From the NCBI RefSeq assembly GCF_026212465.1, contig NC_080063.1, positions 870,501-934,500 on the forward strand: a stretch of DNA of 64,000 nucleotides. Reading direction: 5' to 3'. The stretch comes from Amaranthus tricolor (taxonomy: Eukaryota > Streptophyta > Magnoliopsida > Caryophyllales > Amaranthaceae). Position 1 is the first letter of the stretch. Each line of letters opens with the position of its first letter. Positions 19,001 to 31,383 of this stretch are shown one piece after another. The position numbers and the translations under genes are program-made. The notes beneath the pieces were generated by a model, which was given only the letters and a program-made list of their open reading frames with translations, was not told the DNA's origin and made no database searches.

Positions 19001-21273
19001 TAGAAAAATACTCTTCCAAAGAAATGACTTCTAAATTAATTCCTATTAAGAATCAAACTCTTTCGGTCAAAGATCTTCAACTTGAAATAAATAAAATCAA
19101 AGAAGACATCATTTCTATCAAAAATAGTTTAAAGCATTTAGAAATCAAAGATTTCGAACTTGAAACAAAATTATCTATTTTAGAAAACCCCATCTATAAA
19201 GAAAATCTTTCTTTGGGAAAAGAGAAAGTTAATGGGGATGATGATGATTTTATCACTGTTATTAATAAAATTAATTTTCAAAAATGGTATGCACCAGTTA
19301 CTTTTCAAATTGGAGATTTTCAAAAAACCTATATTGCTTTAATTGATAGTGGAGCGGATCAAAATTGCTTAAGGGAAGGATTAGTCCCAACTAAATTTTA
19401 TGAAAAAACAAAAACTCGGTTATATAGTGCAAATAGTTCACCCATGGATATTAAATATAAAATTTCAAAAGGAAAGATCATAAATGAAAATTATAGTTTT
19501 ACTAATACTTTCATTATTATTAATGATATTAAGGAAGAAATAATATTAGGCACTCCCTTTTTAACACAAATTTATCCTTTTTGGGTTGATGACAAAGGTG
19601 TTCATACAAAAATTTTAGGGAAACAATTATCATTTCCTTTTTTAAGTCCCATGTTACAAAAAGATATTAATTTATTACAAAATTCTTCAGTAATACAAAG
19701 TATAAATTTAATAAAACAAAAAGAATTTCAAATTTCTTCTTTAAAAGAAGAAATTTCTTTTCAAAGGATTGAAGAACAATTACAACAATCAAAATTGCAA
19801 CAAAAAATTTTTAATTTAGAAAATATTTTAAAATCAAAAGTTTGTGCTGATATTCCAAATGCCTTTTGGGATAGAAAAAGGCATATTGTCACATTGCCAT
19901 ATGAAAAAGATTTCTCTGAAAAAAATATTCCTACAAAAGCTAGACCCATCCAAATGAATTCTGAGCATCTTGAATTCTGCAAGAAAGAAATTCAAACTCT
20001 TTTAGATAAAAAATTAATAACTCCATCCAAATCTCCTTGGAGCTGTGCAGCATTTTATGTTATGAATGCAGCAGAAAAAGAAAGAGGAGTTCCTAGATTA
20101 GTTATTAATTACAAACCTTTAAACAAAGTTCTTCAATGGATAAGATATCCAATCCCAAATAAAAGAGATTTAATTAATCGCTTATATAAAGCCAAAATAT
20201 TTTCAAAATTTGATATGAAATCTGGTTTCTGGCAAATACAAATTGCTAAAGAAGATAGGTATAAAACTGCATTCACGGTACCATTTGGACATTATGAGTG
20301 GAATGTAATGCCTTTTGGACTTAAAAATGCTCCTTCTGAATTTCAACATATAATGAATGATATTTTCAATCAATTTTCTTCATTCATAATTGTTTATATA
20401 GATGATGTTTTAATTTTTTCTCATGATATTGATCAACATTTCAAACATTTACATATATTTCTAAACACTGTTGAAAAAAATGGTTTAGTAGTTTCTGCCA
20501 CTAAAATGAAATTATTTCAAACAAAAATTAGATTTTTGGGACATGACATTTATAAAGGAACAATCAAGCCAATTACAAGGTCTTTAGAATTTGCAGAAAA
20601 ATTCCCTAACGAAATTAAAGACAAAACCCAGTTACAAAGATTTTTGGGATGTCTAAATTATATATCAGATTTTTTCCCAAAGCTCAGACAAATTTGCATG
20701 CCCCTCTTTCAAAGACTTCAAAAAAATCCGCCTCCCTGGTCAGAAATTCATACTAAGACTATTATTGAATTAAAACAAAAAATCAAATCACTTCCATGTC
20801 TAGGCATTCCAGATCCATCTGCATTCATGATAGTAGAAACAGATGCATCAGAAATAGGATATGGTGGCATATTAAAACAAAGAATAGATACAAAAGAACA
20901 ATTAGTTAGATTTCATTCAGGTCTCTGGCTCGGACCTCAAAAAAATTATTCTACCATTAAAAAGGAAATTTTATCTATAGTACTATGCGTTTCAAAATTT
21001 CAAGATGATCTTTACAACAAAAAATTTTTGATAAGGATCGACTGCAAATCTGCAAAAGAGGTTCTAGAAAAGGATGTCAAAAACATTGTTTCTAAACAAA
21101 TTTTTGCAAGATGGCAAGCAATTTTATCAGTATTTGATTTTCAAATAGAGCATATAAGAGGCGAAAGTAACTCTCTCCCTGATTTCTTAACTAGAGAATT
21201 TCTAAAGGGACATCATAATGCCAAGGAAGAAGAATCAGCAAGAAAAACTCAAAGGGTTCCAGAGTTCAGATGA
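16033..21273 (+). pseudogene. Pararetroviral polyprotein lacking its first 100 codons (copy C)
   Basis: Frame open from the inverted joint to the stop at 21273, corresponding to residues 101-1846 of the copy A polyprotein counted from its ATG. It lacks the leader, the start codon and the beginning of the movement protein; the first in-frame ATG is at 16123. All later domains are present and without stops: LRDDR, coat region, CCHC knuckle, DSGA protease, YIDD reverse transcriptase, RNase H. Two substitutions against copy A are visible: Gln for Glu at residue 728 (codon 17914) and Arg for Lys at residue 882 (codon 18376). There is no viral promoter in front, so it is treated as a truncated gene. 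Confidence 0.88.
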
Positions 21274-22522
21274 TTACGAAATGGAACCAGATCCAAAACC
21301 AAACAAAACAGAACAAAATAAATTTTCATCCTCCAAAAATCTTCAAACTACCCTATCCATTTCAAACAAATTTACTCAACTAAATGATTTTCCCCCACTT
21401 CCATATTCACAAATTGTTCAAGAGCCTACTACACAAAATATTATTTCAAATTCAAAACAAAAAGAACCAACTACAAAAATACCAACACAAAGCTTTACCA
21501 AATCTGCATACATTACAAAAACCGAAATAGAAAATGTATATCTCACTAATTTTACAATTCCTCAAAGCCCACAAATTATTAATTCCATCAATCAAAAAAC
21601 TTTTCCAAAAGGTTGCGAATGGATACCAGAAAATCGTTTTAAAACTCAAAGGTTTTATGAATTTATTTTAGTAGATTCAAACTCTGTTGAAATCCAACAT
21701 ATCAAGGATTCTTCAGAAAAAATAATTTATTCAAAATGTATTTTTAAGAAAATTATTTCGTCTGTAGAATGGGGAGACCCTTATGCAGAACGAATTTTTT
21801 CAAAAAGATTTTTCCCTCAAAATTACTCATACTATGATTACAAAATGGCCTGGTATAGAGCATTTTTATTCAGACCATTTGATCATTCATGGTTTTTTAT
21901 ATTTGACAAATATTGTCCAAAGAAATATCCTATGTGGTTTTATCATTGGTGGTATTTATTTGGACCAACTCCTCAAATTTATCCAAAAGAATGCAATGAG
22001 GGTTTCACAACTTTTGTTGCCAATTCAAATTATCAAGCTTATGAAACTCCAGTCATGTTTCATGCAGAATTTAAAATTCCATGGATTCTATGTTGGAGTT
22101 ACTGTCTCAAACAACACCTTCCACGTCCATATCCATATTCATTAATAAGAGAATTCAAAATTAAATGGTGGGACAAATTTACCTTAGAAATTTGTTCAAC
22201 AAAAAATGTTATCTCCTTTTTTCAAACCGGTATAAAAATGGAATACCAATCTCCATCAACCACCAACAAACCTTCACCCTCAAAAGCAACATCAAATTCA
22301 AACTCTCCTCAACACAATAAAAATCCCAAAGTAGAAAGTCCAAATTCAGAATCATTATCTAAAGTCCAGAAAGCTATTCTCAAAAAGATTCTTGAAGATC
22401 CACAATATGCAAAGAAAATATTATCAGAAGAATCCTCTGATGAGATTTTATCGGAGTTTTCAAATGAGTCTTATGATCCAACATTTGGTGGCCCATTTGC
22501 TCAAGATCCATACGACTTTTAA
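21218..22522 (+). CDS. ORF2 protein, unknown function (copy C)
   Basis: Open 434-codon ORF with the same protein sequence as in copies A and B, starting at an ATG 56 nt before the end of the polyprotein frame. The aromatic core at about residues 100-335 and the acidic C-terminus are unchanged. It is followed at once by the promoter region. Function unknown; florendovirus-type ORF2 is the best assignment. Confidence 0.85.
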   Translation: MPRKKNQQEKLKGFQSSDDYEMEPDPKPNKTEQNKFSSSKNLQTTLSISNKFTQLNDFPPLPYSQIVQEPTTQNIISNSKQKEPTTKIPTQSFTKSAYITKTEIENVYLTNFTIPQSPQIINSINQKTFPKGCEWIPENRFKTQRFYEFILVDSNSVEIQHIKDSSEKIIYSKCIFKKIISSVEWGDPYAERIFSKRFFPQNYSYYDYKMAWYRAFLFRPFDHSWFFIFDKYCPKKYPMWFYHWWYLFGPTPQIYPKECNEGFTTFVANSNYQAYETPVMFHAEFKIPWILCWSYCLKQHLPRPYPYSLIREFKIKWWDKFTLEICSTKNVISFFQTGIKMEYQSPSTTNKPSPSKATSNSNSPQHNKNPKVESPNSESLSKVQKAILKKILEDPQYAKKILSEESSDEILSEFSNESYDPTFGGPFAQDPYDF

Positions 22523-22585
22523 TATTGAGTTCACAAAAGTTCAATTCAAATGTTCAACAACTCAAATTAATTCATCCGGAAGCAC

Positions 22586-22605
22586 AAACGTAAGCAATGA
22601 CGAAA
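22586..22605 (+). promoter_or_regulatory. Single as-1-like element (copy C)
   Basis: Contains ACGTAAGCAATGACG, close to the as-1 element of the 35S promoter with its two TGACG-type half sites. It is present once here and twice in copies A and B. It lies about 210 nt upstream of the TATA box. Confidence 0.6.
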
Positions 22606-22608
22606 TCA

Positions 22609-22725
22609 AAAGCATCTCCAACAGTAATTCAAAGCATCTTCAACAGTAAAGCATCTCCAACAGTGATTCAAAGCATCTTCAACAGTAAAGCATCTTCAAT
22701 AGTAATTCAAAGCATCTTCTACAGT
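22609..22725 (+). repeat. Three 39-bp enhancer-like repeats (copy C)
   Basis: Units start at 22609, 22648 and 22687, each split into 22-nt and 17-nt halves beginning AAAGCATCT. They occupy the interval between the as-1-like element and the TATA box. Confidence 0.65.
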
Positions 22726-22815
22726 ATTATAGTGTAACTTTAATAATTATGTTTGTACTATTTCTCTTTAATTTCTTATTGGAAGAGCAGATTGCACCTT
22801 ATCTCTTCCTTTGTG

Positions 22816-22823
22816 TATAAATA
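22816..22823 (+). promoter_or_regulatory. TATA box of the pregenomic promoter (copy C)
   Basis: TATAAATA preceded by the repeat block and followed at 22884 by a poly(A) signal. Transcription from this box would run out of the virus at 23009 into the filler and the right satellite array. Confidence 0.65.
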
Positions 22824-22883
22824 AAGTGTCTAGCTCTAAGATGAGAGCATCCTGTAATTTTCTTTTGTTTAAGTCTTATCTCA

Positions 22884-22889
22884 AATAAA
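22884..22889 (+). terminator. Poly(A) signal AATAAA (copy C)
   Basis: Lies 68 nt after the start of the TATA box, the usual caulimovirid spacing for a signal used only on the second pass. Confidence 0.55.
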
Positions 22890-22989
22890 TCTAACTTTCT
22901 TTACTTATCTTATTATTATCAATTATATAATAAGATTTATATCCACAAAATTATTAAATTATTTTCTCTATCGATCCTGTACTCCCTAT

Positions 22990-23003
22990 TGGTATCAGAG
23001 CCA
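22990..23003 (+). promoter_or_regulatory. Primer-binding site for initiator tRNA-Met (copy C)
   Basis: TGGTATCAGAGCCA. Viral homology stops six nt further on, at 23009, where the right filler begins. Confidence 0.9.
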
Positions 23004-23009
23004 GTAAGT

Positions 23010-23235
23010 AAAGAATGAACAATAATATATACCAAATAGTGATGTGTGCCAAGTTTCTTCATCGTCTTATTAATAATAAATGAAGATACCAATGAAGAAT
23101 GTTTTAGAAACCATTAAACATGAAGAATATCAATGACCAAATATCAATGACCAAATAAATTGATAATGATGTTGAACAAAACAAAAGTAATTTTCTGAGA
23201 ATGATGTTGAAGATACCAAATATACCTTATTACTC
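23010..23235. other. Short AT-rich filler between copy C and the right satellite
   Basis: About 226 bp without a gene, built of the same word set as the left filler (ACCAAATA, AATGAAGA, TATCAATGACC twice in tandem at about 23128-23155). The segment 23187-23239 is identical to 4642-4694 in the left filler. It passes directly into satellite. Confidence 0.7.
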
Positions 23236-26209
23236 TTCATTGATACTTGTTCATTCTTCATCGTTCATTCGTCATTGACCATTAATCCTTGTTCATTCTT
23301 CATCGTTTATTCTTCATTGATCATTGATCCTTGTTCATTCTTCATCGTTCATTCTTCATTGATCATTGATCCTTGTTCATTCTTCATCGTTCATTCGTCA
23401 TTGACCATTAATCTTTGTACATTCTTCATCGTTCATTCTTCATTGATCATTGATCCTTGTTCATTCTTCATCGTTCATTCTTCATTGATCATTGATCCTT
23501 GTTCATTCTTCATCGTTCATTCTTCATTGATCATTGATCCTTGTTCATTCTTCATCGTTCATTCTTCATTGATCATTGATCCTTGTTCATTCTTCATCTT
23601 TCATTCGTCATTGACCATTGATCCTTGTTCATTCTTCATCGTTCATTCTTCATTGATCATTGATCCTTGTTCATTCTTCATCGTTCATTCGTCATTGACC
23701 ATTAATCCTTGTACATTCTTCATCGTTCATTCTTCAATGATCATTGATCCTTGTTCATTCTTCATCGTTCATTCGTCATTGACCATTAATCCTTGTACAT
23801 TCTTCATAGTTCATTCTTCATTGATCATTGATCCTTGTTCATTCTTCATCGTTCATTCGTCATTGACCATTAATCTTTGTACATTCTTCATCGTTCATTC
23901 TTCATTGATCATTGATCCTTGTTCATTCTTCATCGTTCATTCTTCATTGATCATTGATCCTTGTTCATTCTTCATCTTTCATTCGTCATTGACCATTGAT
24001 CCTTGTTCATTCTTCATCGTTCATTCTTCATTGATCATTGATCCTTGTTCATTCTTCATCGTTCATTCGTCATTGACCATTAATCCTTGTACATTCTTCA
24101 TCGTTCATTCTTCATTGATCATTGATACTTGTTCATTCTTCATCGTTCATTCGTCATTGACCATTAATCCTTGTTCATTCTTCATCGTTTATTCTTCATT
24201 GATCATTGATCCTTGTTCATTCTTCATCGTTCATTCGTCATTGATCATTGATCCTTGTACATTCTTCATCGTTCATTCATCATTGATCATTGATCATTGA
24301 TCCTTGTTCATTCTTCTACATTCATTCGTCATTGATCATTGATCCTTGTTCATTATTCATTGATCATTGATCCTTGTTCATTCTTCATCGTTCATTCGTC
24401 ATTGACCATTGATCCTTCTACATTCTTCATCGTTCATTCGTCATTGATCATTAATCCTTGTTCATTCTTCATCGTTCATTCTTCATTGACCATTAATCCT
24501 TGTTCATTCTTCATCGTTCATTCGTCATTGATCATTGATCCTTGTTCATTCTTCATCGTTCATTCTTCATTGATCATTGATCCTTGTTCATTCTTCATCG
24601 TTCATTCGTCATTGACCATTAATCCTTGTACATTCTTCATCGTTCATTCTTCATTGATCATTGATCCTTGTTCATTCTTCATCGTTCATTCTTCATTGAT
24701 CATTGATCCTTGTTCATTCTTCATCTTTCATTCGTCATTGACCATTGATCCTTTTTCATTCTTCATCGTTCATTCTTCATTGATCATTGATCCTTGTTCA
24801 TTCTTCATCGTTCATTCGTCATTGACCATTAATCCTTGTACATTCTTCATCGTTCATTCTTCATTGATCATTGATCCTTGTTCATTCTTCATCGTTCATT
24901 CTTCATTGATCATTGATCCTTGTTCATTTTTCATCGTTCATTCATCATTGATCGTTGATCCTTGTTAATTCTTCATCGTTCATTCTTCATTGAGCATTGA
25001 TCCTTGTTCATTCTTCATCGTTCATTCTTCATTGATCATTGATCCTTGTTCATTCTTCATCGTTCATTCGTCATTGACCATTGATCCTTGTTCATTATCG
25101 TTCATCGTCATTGATCATTGATCCTTGTTCATTCTTCATCGTTCATTCTTCATTGATCATTGATCCTTGTTCATTTTTCATCGTTCATTCGTCATTGATC
25201 ATTGATCCTTGTTCATTCTTCATCGTTCATTCGTCATTGATCATTGATCCTTGTTTATTCTTCATCGTTCATTCTTCATTGATCATTGATCCTTGTTCAT
25301 TCTTCATCGTTCATTCTTCATTGATCAATAATCCTTGTTCATTCTTCATCGTTTATTCTTCATTGATCATTGATCCTCGTTCATTCTTCATCGTTCATTC
25401 TTCAATGATCATTGATCCTTGTTCATTCTTCATCGTTCATTCTTCATTAATCATTGATCCTTGTTCATTCTTCATCGTTCATTCTTCATTGATCATTGAT
25501 CCTTGTTCATTCTTCATCGTTCATTCGTCATTGACAATTAATCCTTGTTCATTCTTCATCGTTTATTCTTCATTGATCATTGATCCTTGTTCATTCTTCA
25601 TTGTTCATTCGTCATTGATCATTGATCCTTGTACATTCTTCATCGTTCATTCATCATTAATCATTGATCCTTGTTCATTATTCATTGATCATTAATCCTA
25701 GTTCATTCTTCATCGTTCATTCGTCATTGACCATTGATCCTTCTACATTCTTCATCGTTCATTCGTCATTGACCATTAATCCTTGTTCATTCTTCATCGT
25801 TCATTCTTCATTGACCATTAATCCTTGTTCATTCTTCATCGTTCATTCGTCATTGATCATTGATCCTTGTTCATTCTTCATCGTTCATTCGTCATTGATC
25901 ATTGATCCTTGTTCATTCTTCATCGTTCATTCGTCATTGACCATTAATCCTTGTACATTCTTCATCGTTCATTCTTCATCGTTCATTCTTCATTGATCAT
26001 TGATACTTGTTCATTCTTCATCGTTCATTCTTCATTGATCATTGATCCTTGTTCATTCTTCATCTTTCATTCGTCATTGACCATTGATCCTTGTTCATTC
26101 TTCATCGTTCATTCTTCATTGAGCATTGATCCTTGTTCATTCTTCATCGTTCATTCTTCATTGATCATTGATCCTTGTTCATTCTTCATCGTTCATTCGT
26201 CATTGACCA

Positions 26210-29200
26210 TTGATCCTTGTTCATTATCGTTCATCGTCATTGATCATTGATCCTTGTTCATTCTTCATCGTTCATTCTTCATTGATCATTGATCCTTGTT
26301 CATTTTTCATCGTTCATTCATCATTGATCATTGATCCTTGTTCATTCTTCATCGTTCATTCGTCATTGATCATTGATCCTTGTTTATTCTTCATCGTTCA
26401 TTCTTCATTGATCATTGATCCTTGTTCATTCTTCATCGTTCATTCTTCATTGATCAGTGATCCTTGTTCATTCTTCATCGTTTATTCTTCATTGATCATT
26501 GATCCTCGTTCATTCTTCATCGTTCATTCTTCAATGATCATTGATCCTTGTTCATTCTTCATCGTTCATTCTTCATTGATCATTGATCCTTGTTCATTCT
26601 TCATCGTTCATTCTTCATTGATCATTGATCCTTGTTCATTCTTCATCGTTCATTCGTCATTGACCATTAATCCTTGTTCATTCTTCATCAATTATTCTTC
26701 ATTGATCATTGATCCTTGTTCATTCTTCATTGTTCATTCGTCATTGATCATTGATCCTTGTACATTCTTCATCGTTCATTCATCATTGATCATTGATCCT
26801 TGTTCATTCTTCTACATTCATTCGTCATTGATCATTGATCCTTGTTCATTATTCATTGATCATTGATCCTTGTTCATTCTTCATCGTTCATTCGTCATTG
26901 ACCATTGATCCTTCTACATTCTTCATCGTTCATTCGTCATTGACCATTAATCCTTGTTCATTCATCATCGTTCATTCTTCATTGACCATTAATCCTTGTT
27001 CATTCTTCATCGTTCATTCGTCATTGATCATTGATCCTTGTTCATTCTTCATCGTTCATTCGTCATTGATCATTGATCCTTGTTCATTCTTCATCGTTCA
27101 TTCGTCATTGACCATTAATCCTTGTACATTCTTCATCGTTCATTCTTCATTGATCATTGATACTTGTTCATTCTTCATCGTTCATTCTTCATTGATCATT
27201 GATCCTTGTTCATTCTTCATCTTTCATTCGTCATTGACCATTGATCCTTGTTCATTCTTCATCGTTCATTCTTCATTGATCATTGATCCTTGTTCATTCT
27301 TCATCGTTCATTCGTCATTGACCATTAATCCTTGTACATTCTTCATCGTTCATTCTTCATTGATCATTGATACTTGTTCATTCTTCATCGTTCATTATTC
27401 ATTAATCATTGATCCTTGTTCATTCTTCATCGTTCATTCTTCATTGATCATTGATCCTTGTTCATTCTTCATCGTTCATTCGTCATTGACCATTAATCCT
27501 TGTACATTCTTCATCGTTCATTCTTCATCGTTCATTCTTCATTGATCATTGATACTTGTTCATTCTTCATCGTTCATTCTTCATTGATCATTGATCCTTG
27601 TTCATTCTTCATCTTTCATTCGTCATTGACCATTGATCCTTGTTCATTCTTCATCGTTCATTCTTCATTGAGCATTGATCCTTGTTCATTCTTCATCGTT
27701 CATTCTTCATTGATCATTGATCCTTGTTCATTCTTCATCGTTCATTCGTCATTGACCATTGATCCTTGTTCATTATCGTTCATCGTCATTGATCATTGAT
27801 CCTTGTTCATTCTTCATCGTTCATTCTTCATTGATCATTGATCCTTGTTCATTTTTCATCGTTCATTCATCATTGATCATTGATCCTTGTTCATTCTTCA
27901 TCGTTCATTCGTCATTGATCATTGATCCTTGTTTATTCTTCATCGTTCATTCTTCATTGATCATTGATCCTTGTTCATTCTTCATCGTTCATTCTTCATT
28001 GATCAGTGATCCTTGTTCATTCTTCATCGTTTATTCTTCATTGATCATTGATCCTCGTTCATTCTTCATCGTTCATTCTTCAATGATCATTGATCCTTGT
28101 TCATTCTTCATCGTTCATTCTTCATTGATCATTGATCCTTGTTCATTCTTCATCGTTCATTCTTCATTGATCATTGATCCTTGTTCATTCTTCATCGTTC
28201 ATTCGTCATTGACCATTAATCCTTGTTCATTCTTCATCAATTATTCTTCATTGATCATTGATCCTTGTTCATTCTTCATTGTTCATTCGTCATTGATCAT
28301 TGATCCTTGTACATTCTTCATCGTTCATTCATCATTGATCATTGATCCTTGTTCATTCTTCTACATTCATTCGTCATTGATCATTGATCCTTGTTCATTA
28401 TTCATTGATCATTGATCCTTGTTCATTCTTCATCGTTCATTCGTCATTGACCATTGATCCTTCTACATTCTTCATCGTTCATTCGTCATTGACCATTAAT
28501 CCTTGTTCATTCATCATCGTTCATTCTTCATTGACCATTAATCCTTGTTCAGTCTTCATCGTTCATTCGTCATTGATCATTGATCCTTGTTCATTCTTCA
28601 TCGTTCATTCGTCATTGATCATTGATCCTTGTTCATTCTTCATCGTTCATTCGTCATTGACCATTAATCCTTGTACATTCTTCATCGTTCATTCTTCATT
28701 GATCATTGATACTTGTTCATTCTTCATCGTTCATTCTTCATTGATCATTGATCCTTGTTCATTCTTCATCTTTCATTCGTCATTGACCATTGATCCTTGT
28801 TCATTCTTCATCGTTCATTCTTCATTGATCATTGATCCTTGTTCATTCTTCATCGTTCATTCGTCATTGACCATTAATCCTTGTACATTCTTCATCGTTC
28901 ATTCTTCATTGATCATTGATACTTGTTCATTCTTCATCGTTCATTATTCATTAATCATTGATCCTTGTTCATTCTTCATCGTTCATTCTTCATTGATCAT
29001 TGATCCTTGTTCATTCTTCATCGTTCATTCGTCATTGACCATTAATCCTTGTACATTCTTCATCGTTCATTCTTCATCGTTCATTCTTCATTGATCATTG
29101 ATACTTGTTCATTCTTCATCGTTCATTCTTCATTGATCATTGATCCTTGTTCATTCTTCATCTTTCATTCGTCATTGACCATTGATCCTTGTTCATTCTT

Positions 29201-30600
29201 CATCGTTCATTCTTCATTGAGCATTGATCCTTGTTCATTCTTCATCGTTCATTCTTCATTGATCATTGATCCTTGTTCATTCTTCATCGTTCATTCGTCA
29301 TTGACCATTGATCCTTGTTCATTATCGTTCATCGTCATTGATCATTGATCCTTGTTCATTCTTCATCGTTCATTCTTCATTGATCATTGATCCTTGTTCA
29401 TTTTTCATCGTTCATTCATCATTGATCATTGATCCTTGTTCATTCTTCATCGTTCATTCGTCATTGATCATTGATCCTTGTTTATTCTTCATCGTTCATT
29501 CTTCATTGATCATTGATCCTTGTTTATTCTTCATCGTTCATTCTTCATTGATCAGTGATCCTTGTTCATTCTTCATCGTTTATTCTTCATTGATCATTGA
29601 TCCTCGTTCATTCTTCATCGTTCATTCTTCAATGATCATTGATCCTTGTTCATTCTTCATCGTTCATTCTTCATTGATCATTGATCCTTGTTCATTCTTC
29701 ATCGTTCATTCTTCATTGATCATTGATCCTTGTTCATTCTTCATCGTTCATTCGTCATTGACCATTAATCCTTGTTCATTCTTCATCAATTATTCTTCAT
29801 TGATCATTGATCCTTGTTCATTCTTCATTGTTCATTCGTCATTGATCATTGATCCTTGTACATTCTTCATCGTTCATTCATCATTGATCATTGATCCTTG
29901 TTCATTCTTCTACATTCATTCGTCATTGATCATTGATCCTTGTTCATTATTCATTGATCATTGATCCTTGTTCATTCTTCATCGTTCATTCGTCATTGAC
30001 CATTGATCCTTCTACATTCTTCATCGTTCATTCGTCATTGACCATTAATCCTTGTTCATTCATCATCGTTCATTCTTCATTGACCATTAATCCTTGTTCA
30101 TTCTTCATCGTTCATTCGTCATTGATCATTGATCCTTGTTCATTCTTCATCGTTCATTCGTCATTGATCATTGATCCTTGTTCATTCTTCATCGTTCATT
30201 CGTCATTGACCATTAATCCTTGTACATTCTTCATCGTTCATTCTTCATTGATCATTGATACTTGTTCATTCTTCATCGTTCATTCTTCATTGATCATTGA
30301 TCCTTGTTCATTCTTCATCTTTCATTCGTCATTGACCATTGATCCTTGTTCATTCTTCATCGTTCATTCTTCATTGATCATTGATCCTTGTTCATTCTTC
30401 ATCGTTCATTCGTCATTGACCATTAATCCTTGTACATTCTTCATCGTTCATTCTTCATTGATCATTGATACTTGTTCATTCTTCATCGTTCATTATTCAT
30501 TAATCATTGATCCTTGTTCATTCTTCATCGTTCATTCTTCATTGATCATTGATCCTTGTTCATTTTTCATCGTTCATTCATCATTGATCATTGATCCTTG
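26210..30600. repeat. Three tandem higher-order repeats of 1549 bp
   Basis: The 37-bp landmark monomer and all following variants recur at 26210, 27759 and 29308; other landmarks at 26835, 28384, 29933 and 27500, 29049 keep the same offset. The length fits 34 normal monomers plus one 37-bp, one 28-bp and one 56-bp monomer. The third copy diverges after about 30560. Confidence 0.85.
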
Positions 30601-31383
30601 TTAATTCTTCATCGTTCATTCTTCATTGAGCATTGATCCTTGTTCATTCTTCATCGTTCATTCTTCATTGATCTTTGATCCTTGTTCATTCTTCATCGTT
30701 CATTCGTCATTGACCATTGATCCTTGTTCATTATCGTTCATCGTCATTGATCATTGATCCTTGTTCATTCTTCATCGTTCATTCTTCATTGATCATTGAT
30801 CCTTGTTCATTTTTCATCGTTCATTCGTCATTGATCATTGATCCTTGTTCATTCTTCATCGTTCATTCGTCATTGATCATTGATCCTTGTTTATTCTACA
30901 TCGTTCATTCTTCATTGATCATTGATCCTTGTTCATTCTTCATCGTTCATTCTTCATTGATCATTGATCCTTGTTCATTCTTCATCTTTTATTCGTCATT
31001 GACCATTGATCCTTGTTCATTCTTCATCGTTCATTCTTCATTGATCAGTGATCCTTGTTCATTCTTCATCGTTTATTCTTCATTGATCATTGATCCTTGT
31101 TCATTCTTCATCGTTCATTCTTCAATGATCATTGATCCTTGTTCATTCTTCATCGTTCATTCTTCATTGATCATTGATCCTTGTTCATTCTTCATCGTTC
31201 ATTCGTCATTGACCATTAATCCTTGTTCATTCTTCATCGTTTATTCTTCATTGATCATTGATCCTTGTTCATTCTTCATTGTTCATTCGTCATTGATCAT
31301 TTATCCTTGTACATTCTTCATCGTTCATTCATCATTGATCATTGATCCTTGTTCATTCTTCTACATTCATTCGTCATTGATCA

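Larger units (their letters stand above)
5339..23009. mobile_element. Endogenous pararetrovirus cluster (Caulimoviridae, probably Florendovirus), copies B+A inverted to copy C
   Basis: Three viral copies lie between the two fillers. B and A form a head-to-tail run on the minus strand (16031 to 5339); C is on the plus strand and joined head-to-head to B at 16031/16032. The unit length is 7530 bp, read from the constant offset between identical positions in A and B (for example 5730 and 13260). No integrase domain, no TG...CA-ended LTRs and no target-site duplication were seen, which is expected for pararetroviruses integrated passively by host repair. The genus is inferred from two overlapping ORFs and the domain order; another endogenous caulimovirid genus is possible. 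Confidence 0.9.
16032..23009 (+). mobile_element. Pararetrovirus copy C, inverted, 5'-truncated
   Basis: Plus-strand copy beginning inside the movement-protein region and running through ORF1, ORF2, enhancer, TATA box, poly(A) signal and primer-binding site to 23009, six nt past that site. The joint with B shows about 2 bp of shared sequence (TA). It has a single 73-bp as-1-like unit, unlike A and B, so it derives from a different template molecule or lineage. Confidence 0.9.
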
